Below are positions 8,030 to 13,318 of a stretch of DNA of 13,318 bases, piece after piece. The notes beneath the pieces are model-generated. The model was not told the DNA's origin. It saw nothing but the letters and a program-made list of their open reading frames with translations, and searched no databases. A program made the translations under genes and the position numbers. Source of the DNA: an uncultured Porphyromonadaceae bacterium (GTDB lineage Bacteria > Bacteroidota > Bacteroidia > Bacteroidales > Muribaculaceae); contig CALDIF010000080.1 of assembly GCA_937901905.1 (NCBI GenBank), positions 1-13,318 on the forward strand. Direction: 5' to 3'. Position 1 is the stretch's first letter. Every line of letters starts with the position of its first letter.

Positions 8030-9174
8030 CACTACAAGACATTCCCACCCCTTACTACGTGGTTTACGAACGATTGCTTCGCCGTAACCTCGACTTGATT
8101 ACCGATGTGGCGCATCGTGCCGGCGTGACAATAATAATGGCATTCAAAGCGAATGCCTTGTGGCGTTCATTCCATGTAATGCGCGAGTATAACATCAAGT
8201 CCACTGCAAGTTCGGTCAACGAGATGATGCTTGCCAACGAGGAACTGGGTGCACCGGCACACACTTATTGCCCGGCATATACAGCCGGAACGATAAGAAA
8301 ATTCATAGACGGCAGCAGCCACATCACGTTTAACTCGATAGAACAATTCAATCGTTTCAAAGACATTATCGCCGCTCACAATGACAGTAACGGACATCGC
8401 GTGAGTTGCGGACTGCGCATTAACCCGATGTGCTCGGTTATCGAGACAGATATATACAACCCGTGTAGTCCGGGCTCGCGCTTCGGAGTTCTCGCCGAGG
8501 ATCTCGCTGAAGTACCCGACGGTATTGACGGTTTTCACTTTCATGCTCTTTGCGAAAGTTCGAGTTACGACCTCGAACGAGTGCTTGAAGTCGTCGAAAG
8601 CCGGTTCGGGAAGCATTTGGACAGGTTGTCATGGATTAACATGGGAGGCGGACACCTGATGACCCGGGGGGGGTACGACATTGAGCATCTCGTGACATTA
8701 TTACTCAACTTCAAGTCGAGACACCCTAATCTCGAGGTTATCTTGGAACCGGGTAGCGCATTTTGTTGGCAAACCGGAGATCTCGAAGCGAGTGTGGTCG
8801 ATGTGGTGAGCAACAGCGGTATTGCTACCGCTATTGTTGATGTGTCGTTTGCTTGTCACATGCCCGATTGCCTTGAAATGCCATACAAGCCTGTTATAGC
8901 ACAGGCATTACCCGAGATCGACCGCCGCTACCCCACCTATCGCATGGGGGGAAATTCGTGCCTGAGCGGTGATTTTGTAGGCGATTGGAGTTTTGCCAAG
9001 CCATTACGCGAGGGAGACCGCATCACCTTTAAGGATATGAATCACTATACCACTGTAAAGACAACCATGTTCAATGGGATAAGTCACCCTGCCATAGTGT
9101 GGGTAGACATGGACGGCAATGCGAGGGTGTTGCGTCGTTTCACCTACGACGATTACAAGGCTCGCATGAGTTGA
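8026..9174 (+). CDS. nspC: Carboxynorspermidine/carboxyspermidine decarboxylase
   Basis: A PLP-dependent fold-III decarboxylase that removes the carboxyl group from carboxy(nor)spermidine, the last step of the carboxyspermidine dehydrogenase route to spermidine in many gut Bacteroidota. In 382 residues I see the PLP-lysine region MAFKANALW (Lys41), a phosphate-binding glycine loop GGGH (207-210), EPGS (from Glu241), and the catalytic-cysteine region SCLSGDFVGDW (Cys312, Asp316), all in family order. The ATG lies in the uvrD stop (ATGA, 8026-8029), implying coupling. An 8-G homopolymer (8666-8673) encodes Arg-Gly-Gly after GGGHLMT and is a possible slippage site; the frame is intact here. The partner dehydrogenase gene is not in this window. 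A strong hairpin follows at 9205-9245. Confidence 0.93.
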   Translation: MTLQDIPTPYYVVYERLLRRNLDLITDVAHRAGVTIIMAFKANALWRSFHVMREYNIKSTASSVNEMMLANEELGAPAHTYCPAYTAGTIRKFIDGSSHITFNSIEQFNRFKDIIAAHNDSNGHRVSCGLRINPMCSVIETDIYNPCSPGSRFGVLAEDLAEVPDGIDGFHFHALCESSSYDLERVLEVVESRFGKHLDRLSWINMGGGHLMTRGGYDIEHLVTLLLNFKSRHPNLEVILEPGSAFCWQTGDLEASVVDVVSNSGIATAIVDVSFACHMPDCLEMPYKPVIAQALPEIDRRYPTYRMGGNSCLSGDFVGDWSFAKPLREGDRITFKDMNHYTTVKTTMFNGISHPAIVWVDMDGNARVLRRFTYDDYKARMS

Positions 9175-9204
9175 TGGACACACAACGAGTCGGTTGGTTG
9201 AACA

Positions 9205-9245
9205 AACAACAGCGACTATCAAGATGCTTGATAGCCGCTGTTGTT
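9205..9245. terminator. Strong hairpin, probable bidirectional terminator after nspC
   Basis: Arms 9205-9223 and 9227-9245 pair over 19 bp with one A/C mismatch around a three-base loop (ATG). On the plus strand it is followed by TTAAATCATTTTCTT, and on the minus strand by TTTGTTC, so it could act both ways. It begins 30 bases after the nspC stop and lies 12 bases beyond the stop of a small minus-strand ORF (9258-9455). Confidence 0.7.
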
Positions 9246-9257
9246 AAATCATTTTCT

Positions 9258-9455
9258 TCAAAAAAAGTACAACCACGTTGCTCCATTCCAAAAAGTGTAG
9301 TTAAACCCGTTGTGACGATCGGGAATGACAACACTCTCCCTATCACGAGCATTACGTCTCGCATATTCATTACCGCCACGCAGAACTATTTCATATCTGC
9401 CGGCAGGTGACCCGTCATGATACAATGCGTTCACCTCTCTCAAGACATCAGACAT
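9258..9455 (-). CDS. Possible small protein of unknown function downstream of the tRNA-Glu genes
   Basis: A 65-residue ORF from an ATG at 9455 (MSDVLREVNALYHDG) to a TGA at 9258. It is Arg- and Asn-rich in the middle and aromatic at its C-terminus (TFWNGATWLYFF); no membrane segment or known motif is seen. In favour of it being real: it follows the tRNA pair on the same strand and ends 12 bases before a strong hairpin that lies between it and the convergent nspC. Against: no Shine-Dalgarno or TAnnTTTG element, short length, and no recognised family. It could be expressed only by read-through from the tRNA promoter. An upstream in-frame start at 9560 would run through a tRNA gene and is not credible. 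Confidence 0.3.
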   Translation of the reverse strand: MSDVLREVNALYHDGSPAGRYEIVLRGGNEYARRNARDRESVVIPDRHNGFNYTFWNGATWLYFF

Positions 9456-9488
9456 ATCGAATTGAATGTAAAAAGGGAAATAAAAATG

Positions 9489-9561
9489 TAGTGAAACAGG
9501 GACTCGAACCCTGGTTTCCGCCGTGAGAGGGCGGCGTCCTGGACCACTAGACGATATCACC
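9489..9561 (-). tRNA. tRNA-Glu (anticodon CTC), second copy in transcription order
   Basis: A 73-base cloverleaf on the minus strand, from G1 at 9561 to the discriminator A at 9489. The anticodon loop CTCTCAC carries CTC (9525-9527) in a 5-bp CCGCC/GGCGG stem, and the T arm CAGGG-TTCGAGT-CCCTG is perfect. The D arm begins GTC and closes with GAC. No 3' CCA is encoded. The acceptor stem has a G1-U72 wobble and a U6/U67 mismatch. It differs from the neighbouring copy at one D-loop base (9541). Confidence 0.95.
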
Positions 9562-9570
9562 GAATTGTTG

Positions 9571-9643
9571 TAGTGAAACAGGGACTCGAACCCTGGTTTC
9601 CGCCGTGAGAGGGCGGCGTCCTAGACCACTAGACGATATCACC
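9571..9643 (-). tRNA. tRNA-Glu (anticodon CTC), promoter-proximal copy
   Basis: A 73-base cloverleaf on the minus strand from G1 at 9643 to A73 at 9571, with anticodon CTC at 9607-9609. It is identical to the downstream copy except at 9623, where the D loop reads U rather than C. The same G1-U72 and U6/U67 acceptor oddities occur, and no CCA is encoded. Nine bases separate the two tRNAs, so they are probably cut from one precursor. Confidence 0.95.
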
Positions 9644-9661
9644 GTGCCGTTAAAAGCGATG

Positions 9662-9692
9662 CAAAGTTAACGCAAAAAAACGAAACCTCAAA
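9662..9692 (-). promoter_or_regulatory. Promoter of the tRNA-Glu pair
   Basis: On the minus strand, TTTG (9689-9692) is followed after exactly 19 bases by TAACTTTG (9662-9669), a full match to the Bacteroidota TTTG-N19-21-TAnnTTTG promoter. Transcription would start near 9656, about a dozen bases before the first tRNA. It is the best promoter in the window. Confidence 0.75.
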
Positions 9693-9752
9693 ATTTTGCA
9701 ATAAAAAATTTCAAAAAACTTGATTTTTACGCCAAATATCATGTGATTTTAG

Positions 9753-9760
9753 TAACTTTG
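9753..9760 (+). promoter_or_regulatory. -7 promoter element for the gene at 9833
   Basis: TAACTTTG fits TAnnTTTG, about 73 bases before the ATG at 9833, giving a leader of roughly 65 bases. The -33 element is not clear. It diverges from the tRNA promoter across an AT-rich stretch (about 9670-9752). Confidence 0.55.
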
Positions 9761-9832
9761 CAAAACAAGACCCGCTTGTTGGAGCCATTGCTCGATTGAA
9801 CATTATAACAATTTAACATACAAATAATTACT

Positions 9833-10165
9833 ATGGCAAACAAGAGAAATATCAAGAAGGCTATTAAATTGGCTTGCGGCACTATAGCCTGTCAATGTAT
9901 CAACGCCGAGGATCTGTTTGGGGGTGACGAGTCGAAGTGGAGTGAAATTATCGTTGATGCGCTGCTATTACAAGAGAACAGCCTCGCCCGTGTAGCGTCA
10001 TTACGTTTTACCGACAAGCCCGGCGAGTATGCCAACGGTCGTGAATATCGCAAGGCTCGTCGTGCCTATTTCAAGGCAGCAATAAAGTCCTTGAGCGACT
10101 TCATGAGTGCCGAAGCAGCGAAGATTGCCGATAAAATGAATGAATTGATGCCTGAAAAAGCATAG
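9833..10165 (+). CDS. Conserved-looking small helical protein of unknown function
   Basis: A 110-residue cytoplasmic protein without signal peptide or membrane segment. It begins MANKRNIKKAIK and looks largely alpha-helical and charged. Two cysteines sit in CGTIACQC, and the C-terminal half carries a basic helix (REYRKARRAYFKAAIKSL). From memory, Bacteroidales genomes carry small hypothetical proteins with the same MANKR start and helical layout; I cannot verify a family here. The start is supported by the first Met in frame, an AT-rich leader and the promoter candidate at 9753-9760. It lies 52 bases before the acyltransferase gene and may share its transcript. No function is assigned. Confidence 0.8.
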   Translation: MANKRNIKKAIKLACGTIACQCINAEDLFGGDESKWSEIIVDALLLQENSLARVASLRFTDKPGEYANGREYRKARRAYFKAAIKSLSDFMSAEAAKIADKMNELMPEKA

Positions 10166-10217
10166 GTGTATCGATAATTACCAAACCTCCTCAAGTCAAT
10201 TTATAGCAACCACTATA

Positions 10218-10754
10218 ATGAATCTTGCCGGCAGAATATTGAAATGGGTGGGGTGGCACTACGACTGTAAAGTTGAAGTGCCGGCAAAGTGTGTGATATG
10301 TGTTGCTCCTCACACGAGTAATTGGGACTTTATCATCGGTGAACTCGCAGCACACGCTTGGGGCTTCAAAACCGGTTTTTTAATGAAAAACACATGGTTC
10401 TTTTGGCCCATGGGTTATATCATGCGTGCTTTAGGTGGCATACCCGTCAAGCAACACGAACATACCAATGTCACCTCGCAGGTCGTTGCCGAGTTGACGA
10501 GTCGTGAACGGCTCGCAATAGCGGTGACACCCGAGGGGACTCGCAGTCGCACCGAGCATTGGCATAAGGGATTTTTGCACATTGCACGTGAGGCGAATGT
10601 GCCGGTGCTGCTCGCCTATATCGACTATGACACACGCGAGGTGTGCATTGACAGGGAATTTATACCGGGAAACGACATTGATGCCGACCTGAACACAATC
10701 AAGGAATATTACAGCACCCATCGTGGCAAACACCCCGAGAAGTTTGCTGTTTGA
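10218..10754 (+). CDS. Short PlsC-like acyltransferase (1-acyl-glycerol-3-phosphate acyltransferase family)
   Basis: A 178-residue member of the LPLAT/PlsC superfamily, which moves fatty acyl groups onto glycerophospholipid or lipid-A/amino-lipid acceptors at the inner membrane face. Motif I is HTSNWD (His32 and Asp37, the H-x4-D catalytic pair). GGIPVKQ (73-79) corresponds to the middle motif. PEGTRS (105-110) is the acceptor-phosphate motif. A Trp/Phe-rich patch (WFFWPMGYIM, 60-69) could dip into the membrane, but there is no clear N-terminal transmembrane helix. It is shorter than typical PlsC (about 240). The exact acceptor cannot be told from sequence. No Shine-Dalgarno or TAnnTTTG is seen in the 52-base gap, so read-through from the gene at 9833 is likely. 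Confidence 0.85.
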   Translation: MNLAGRILKWVGWHYDCKVEVPAKCVICVAPHTSNWDFIIGELAAHAWGFKTGFLMKNTWFFWPMGYIMRALGGIPVKQHEHTNVTSQVVAELTSRERLAIAVTPEGTRSRTEHWHKGFLHIAREANVPVLLAYIDYDTREVCIDREFIPGNDIDADLNTIKEYYSTHRGKHPEKFAV

Positions 10755-10772
10755 GAATACAACCTTCAACAA

Positions 10773-10802
10773 GACAAGTTGCAACACAAGTTGAAACTTG
10801 TC
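10773..10802. other. Intergenic hairpin before the amidase gene
   Basis: Arms 10773-10785 and 10790-10802 pair over 13 bp with one G/A mismatch (10781/10794) around the tetraloop ACAA. No T-tract follows on the plus strand. It begins 19 bases after the acyltransferase stop and ends 15 bases before the amidase ATG, leaving no room for a promoter after it. It is therefore probably transcribed as part of the amidase leader: a processing, stability or attenuation element. Confidence 0.5.
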
Positions 10803-10817
10803 CTCACATTAACGATA

Positions 10818-11615
10818 ATGTTATCACGCAATTTTAAAGTAACATTAATAGAGAGCAATCCCATTTGGGGCGATGTGAAAGCGAACATCGAGCAACTGCA
10901 TCGACATTTGCTCAATGTTCCTGAAGACACCGACCTCGTTGTCTTGCCCGAGTTGTTTTCAACGGGATTTATGACCGGTGACAAGGAGGCGGCCTCAACT
11001 GTTGCCGAACGCATCAGCGGTGACACGATAACCTTGTTACACCGCCTTGCCGCCGAGCGTCACATCGCGTTTGCCGGTTCGTTCCTCGCGTCAACGGCAT
11101 CAAGGTTGTACAACCGCGCTTTCTTTATCGAGCCTAATGGCGATGACGTGTTCTACGACAAGCATCACTTGTTCAATCCCGGTGGCGAAAACGAGGTGTT
11201 TACAGCCGGGACGACAACGGCTCCGATAATTCGCTATCGCGGCATCAATTTCAAGTTGATTGTGTGCTATGACCTGCGCTTCCCCGTTTTTTGTCGCAAC
11301 AACAAGTGTGAATACGACGTATTGCTTGTAGTAGCCAATTGGCCTCTTGCTCGCATTCACGCGTGGCGCACACTACTCACGGCGCGTGCCATCGAAAATC
11401 AATGCTACGTGTGTGGTGTTAACAGGTGTGGCACCACGCCCGACGGACTTGATCACGGTGAGGGCACGTCGGTTGTGCTTGATTATCGTGGCAAGGTGAT
11501 AGGTGAACGCATGGGATCGCCTGTAATCACGGCAGACCTCTCCCCCGCCTCGCTGCAAGCCTTTAGGGATAAGTTTCCCGCATGGCGAGATGCCGACAGT
11601 TTCACTATCGGGTAA
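10818..11615 (+). CDS. Nitrilase-superfamily amidohydrolase, probable omega-amidase (YafV/NIT2-like)
   Basis: A 265-residue cytoplasmic carbon-nitrogen hydrolase. The Glu-Lys-Cys triad is visible: Glu45 (LPELFSTGF), Lys115 (YDKHHLF) and Cys150 (VCYDLRFP), with the supporting Glu124 (GGENEVF). The PELFSTGF and VCYDLRFP wording matches the omega-amidase branch, which deaminates alpha-ketoglutaramate or alpha-ketosuccinamate and detoxifies transamination by-products; the substrate is inferred from family resemblance. I chose the ATG at 10818 (MLSRNFKVTLIES), because the in-frame TTG at 10779 lies inside the 10773-10802 hairpin. The gene lies 63 bases after the acyltransferase on the same strand. 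Confidence 0.88.
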   Translation: MLSRNFKVTLIESNPIWGDVKANIEQLHRHLLNVPEDTDLVVLPELFSTGFMTGDKEAASTVAERISGDTITLLHRLAAERHIAFAGSFLASTASRLYNRAFFIEPNGDDVFYDKHHLFNPGGENEVFTAGTTTAPIIRYRGINFKLIVCYDLRFPVFCRNNKCEYDVLLVVANWPLARIHAWRTLLTARAIENQCYVCGVNRCGTTPDGLDHGEGTSVVLDYRGKVIGERMGSPVITADLSPASLQAFRDKFPAWRDADSFTIG

Positions 11616-11718
11616 AGCGAATACAATTATCAAGACGTTGAACTTCTTATTGGAAACTTTTGTTGAATATTTTTGCAATATTTTGTGCAAAATCGTGTAA
11701 ATAGTTCAAAAAATTTAT

Positions 11719-11726
11719 TACCTTTG
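11719..11726 (+). promoter_or_regulatory. -7 promoter element for the nucleoside phosphorylase
   Basis: TACCTTTG matches TAnnTTTG. Transcription would begin near 11732, leaving about a 42-base T/C-rich leader (CTTTTTCTTTTTC from 11727) before the ATG at 11775. A TTTG at 11682-11685 is too far upstream to be a standard -33 element. Confidence 0.55.
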
Positions 11727-11774
11727 CTTTTTCTTTTTCAAAATTCGCGACAAACCTTTTAAATTGATACTCTT

Positions 11775-12659
11775 ATGGTAAACCAGAAACCGATTCCCGA
11801 TTCAGAGTTAATTATCAATAGTGACGGCAGTGTGTTCCACATTCACTTGCGTCCCGACCAGTTGTGTGACAACATCATCGTTTGCGGTGACCCGGGGCGT
11901 GTGGACATGATAGCGTCGTTCTTTGATACTCGCGACTTCGAAGTGTCAAGTCGTGAGTTCCACACGATTGGAGGAACTCGCAACGGCAAACCCATAATGG
12001 CATTGAGTCATGGCATCGGTCCGGACAACATTGACATTGTCATGACCGAGTTGGACGCGTTAGCCAATGTTGACTTTGAAACTCGCCTACCCAAGCGGGA
12101 ACACCGCACACTGCGCATTGTGCGCATCGGCACAAGTGGCGGTTTGCAACCTTACGTACCCGTAGGCACGCCTGTTATTGCCGGTAAAGCAATCGGATTT
12201 GACGGTGTATTGAACTTTTATGCGGCACGCAATGAGGTTTCGGACCTTGAGTTTGAGCGAAGTTTTTGCGATTTCGTCAAGTGGAACCCCTTGTTTGCAA
12301 AGCCCTACGTGGTTGATGCAGATGCCGAATTGGTAGCACAAATCGGGCGTGACGACATGGTGCGAGGATACACTATCTCGGCAGTGGGTTTCTATGGTCC
12401 TCAAGGTCGTCTCGTACGAGCCGAACTTGCCGAGCCCGAGTTGAACAAGCGTATCGAGCAGTTTGAGTTTAATGGTGGTCATATCACTAACTATGAGATG
12501 GAAGGTGCTGCTCTCCAAGGCTTGTGCAAGATATTAGGACACAAGGCAATGACGGTATGCTCTATCATCGCCAATCGTGTTGCCACCAGCGCTAACCCCA
12601 ACTACAAGACGGCTGTTCGCGACTTAATCGCCATCGTTATCGATCGCTTGACCGAGTAA
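11775..12659 (+). CDS. Nucleoside phosphorylase, uridine-phosphorylase-like
   Basis: A 294-residue PNP/UDP-family enzyme that splits a nucleoside with phosphate into base and ribose-1-phosphate for salvage. The phosphate-binding GDPGRV (38-43, Arg42), the RIGTSGG loop (117-123) and the ribose-binding EMEGAA (Glu241, Met242, Glu243) are all present. A histidine pair (His22, His24) lies where the family has the His contributed by the neighbouring subunit. It is about 40 residues longer than E. coli Udp, as I recall is usual in Bacteroidota. Uridine specificity is inferred, and a broader or purine preference is possible. It has its own promoter candidate (11719-11726) and ends 22 bases before a perfect palindrome that probably terminates transcription. 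Confidence 0.9.
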   Translation: MVNQKPIPDSELIINSDGSVFHIHLRPDQLCDNIIVCGDPGRVDMIASFFDTRDFEVSSREFHTIGGTRNGKPIMALSHGIGPDNIDIVMTELDALANVDFETRLPKREHRTLRIVRIGTSGGLQPYVPVGTPVIAGKAIGFDGVLNFYAARNEVSDLEFERSFCDFVKWNPLFAKPYVVDADAELVAQIGRDDMVRGYTISAVGFYGPQGRLVRAELAEPELNKRIEQFEFNGGHITNYEMEGAALQGLCKILGHKAMTVCSIIANRVATSANPNYKTAVRDLIAIVIDRLTE

Positions 12660-12681
12660 TCGGTTCTGACGTGACTATACC

Positions 12682-12735
12682 TTACAAGAATGAAGTCCGA
12701 TGACACTGCAGTGTCATCGGACTTCATTCTTGTAA
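12682..12735. terminator. Perfect 54-bp palindrome, probable bidirectional terminator
   Basis: Arms 12682-12708 and 12709-12735 are exact reverse complements over 27 bp with no spacer, centred on CTGCAG. A transcript would form a very stable hairpin with a forced 4-base loop. It lies 22 bases after the phosphorylase stop and 15 bases from the stop of a small minus-strand ORF, so a two-way terminator fits. There is no long T-tract on either side; the arms themselves begin TTACAAG and end CTTGTAA. Confidence 0.6.
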
Positions 12736-12750
12736 ACACGTGGCATGTGG

Positions 12751-12912
12751 TCAATTAGCCATGAAAGCGCCTAAACCAATAGGCATGATGGTCGAGTATC
12801 GATATACTCTCGCAAATTGTTTCAACAGGTCAACGGTTGCACGCTTGGGTGACAACAATCGTTGAGTAGACTCACTTGCCATGCGCTCATACTTAGTAAA
12901 GTTATCATGCAT
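12751..12912 (-). CDS. Possible small protein with a QFARVYRY motif
   Basis: A 53-residue ORF from an ATG at 12912 (MHDNFTKYERMASES) or, shortened to 43 residues, from 12882 (MASESTQRLL). The C-terminal half reads as an amphipathic helix, DLLKQFARVYRY, then a hydrophobic end IMPIGLGAFMAN. I have the impression that short Bacteroidales proteins share a QFARxY helix and a terminal Asn, but cannot verify it. In support, the ORF ends 15 bases before the 54-bp palindrome, mirroring the convergent phosphorylase. Against: no promoter consensus, short length and no certain homologue. The GTG at 12963 is a less likely start. Confidence 0.4.
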   Translation of the reverse strand: MHDNFTKYERMASESTQRLLSPKRATVDLLKQFARVYRYSTIMPIGLGAFMAN

Positions 12913-12925
12913 AGGCAAACAAATT

Positions 12926-13081
12926 ATGATGTTAAACAAGTTCGATATTATAACGTTATACACCTGCTTATTATTATGTGGATTGGGATTAAAAAAAATG
13001 ATTGTGCGACAAAAAATGTATAAAGAGGGAAAGTTTCCGATAGGTTACACTAAATCAGGCGACACCTCGGCAATAAATTAA
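12926..13081 (+). CDS. Possible small single-span membrane protein
   Basis: A 51-residue ORF (MMLNKFDIITLY) with one hydrophobic segment (about residues 7-21, ITLYTCLLLCGLGL) followed by a basic stretch (KKMIVRQK) and a polar tail (MYKEGKFPIGYTKSGDTS). This is a plausible N-out or N-in single-pass topology. Starting at 12926 it does not overlap the divergent minus-strand ORF that starts at 12912; the frame remains open back to an ATG at 12881, which would overlap it. No Shine-Dalgarno or TAnnTTTG is seen, so it may be a chance ORF. Confidence 0.28.
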   Translation: MMLNKFDIITLYTCLLLCGLGLKKMIVRQKMYKEGKFPIGYTKSGDTSAIN

Positions 13082-13160
13082 CTCGGTTATTGGGACACCC
13101 ACAAAACCCTGTGTTGCTCGGGCGACGATGCCATGTGACAGGTCGGACAAGAAATTAACT

Positions 13161-13176
13161 ACGAATTTCACGAATT
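13161..13176 (+). repeat. Short ACGAATT direct repeat
   Basis: ACGAATT occurs at 13161-13167 and 13170-13176, separated by TC, within an AT-rich stretch (about 13150-13206) that carries further related words (CTACGA, TTTACGAGAA). It resembles ACGAATT-rich intergenic repeats I associate with Bacteroidales genomes, but two copies alone are weak evidence. Confidence 0.35.
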
Positions 13177-13226
13177 ATAGATTTACGAGAAAAATAGTCG
13201 AGAATAGACGTGAGATGTGGCTGTGA

Positions 13227-13300
13227 TGACCTCGGAGAGGTCAATCGGCTCGTAGAGCCGACTTTGTTCGAAAGACCATGCAAGTGGGTCGTAGACCCAC
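13227..13300. repeat. Cluster of three 17-nt GNA-triloop hairpins
   Basis: Three inverted repeats share one geometry, a 7-bp perfect stem and 3-base loop: TGACCTC-GGA-GAGGTCA (13227-13243), TCGGCTC-GTA-GAGCCGA (13245-13261) and GTGGGTC-GTA-GACCCAC (13284-13300). Outer stem bases differ while pairing is kept; the inner TC-GNA-GA core is constant. A weaker CTTT/AAAG hairpin (13262-13274) lies between the second and third. The cluster may continue beyond the window end at 13318. From 13082 to the end I see no convincing gene. Confidence 0.8.
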
Positions 13301-13318
13301 GCCGCTTGGTCCGGTCGA

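Larger units (their letters stand above)
9487..9644. repeat. Tandem duplication covering the tRNA-Glu gene
   Basis: Bases 9487-9562 and 9569-9644 are the same 76-bp unit, offset by 82 bases, with one mismatch (9541 against 9623). The unit is the tRNA plus two 3'-flanking bases and one 5'-flanking base, indicating a recent duplication or ongoing gene conversion. Confidence 0.85.

Noticed and set aside
8167..8616. Minus-strand ORF of 149 residues inside nspC
   Set aside because: Antisense to a well-recognised enzyme gene, with no start signal and no motif.
9099..9410. Plus-strand and minus-strand ORFs (also 9140-9379) spanning the end of nspC and the hairpin
   Set aside because: They cross the nspC stop and a 19-bp hairpin and have no plausible product. 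The hairpin fits a terminator better.
9487..9644. Tandem 76-bp repeats as a possible CRISPR or attachment-site duplication
   Set aside because: The repeats are complete tRNA-Glu genes with only a six-base spacer between repeat units. No integrase or further tRNA fragment is seen.
13198..13318. Open plus-strand frame at the right edge, with a possible GTG start at 13210
   Set aside because: It has no ATG and its sequence is dominated by the palindromic hairpins. A coding role is possible only if a conserved protein continues beyond the window.

Overview
The window reads as chromosomal DNA of a member of the Bacteroidota, most likely order Bacteroidales; a Muribaculaceae-like gut lineage is a low-confidence guess. 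The signs are Bacteroidota-type -7 promoter elements (TAnnTTTG) in front of several genes, almost no Shine-Dalgarno sequences but AT/A-rich leaders, a SecA with a C-terminal zinc-binding tail, a free-standing HsdR-N-like protein beside holA, and the carboxynorspermidine decarboxylase route to polyamines. Nearly all of it is ordinary chromosomal content. I see no prophage, CRISPR array, insertion sequence or clear defence island.

Layout. Bases 1-1628 hold the 3' half of secA, followed by trxA (thioredoxin, CAPC active site) and a hairpin terminator. Next is a 603-residue lipoprotein resembling the Cthe_2159-type beta-helical carbohydrate-binding proteins. It is convergent with holA (DNA polymerase III delta subunit, minus strand). 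A compact divergent promoter region at about 5160-5231 separates holA from a plus-strand, translationally coupled trio: a small PD-(D/E)xK nuclease-like protein, a UvrD/PcrA-type helicase and nspC. Each junction in the trio is an ATGA overlap. The trio ends at a strong hairpin, with a possible small minus-strand ORF on the other side. Two tandem, nearly identical tRNA-Glu(CTC) genes follow on the minus strand, with a consensus Bacteroidota promoter.

From 9833 the genes are on the plus strand: a small helical protein, a short PlsC-like acyltransferase, a nitrilase-family omega-amidase, and a uridine-phosphorylase-like nucleoside phosphorylase with its own promoter candidate. A perfect 54-bp palindrome ends that unit. 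The last 600 bases are gene-poor: two possible small divergent ORFs, a short ACGAATT direct repeat, and three 17-nt hairpins of identical geometry (7-bp stems, GNA triloops, different stem sequences) running up to the window edge.

The genes serve secretion, redox, replication and repair, polyamine synthesis, lipid synthesis, nucleoside salvage and translation. The parts most worth a second look are the triloop hairpin cluster at the right end, the nuclease-like/helicase coupled pair, the long palindromes at convergent ends, the overlapping divergent promoter elements near holA, and the G8 tract inside nspC.
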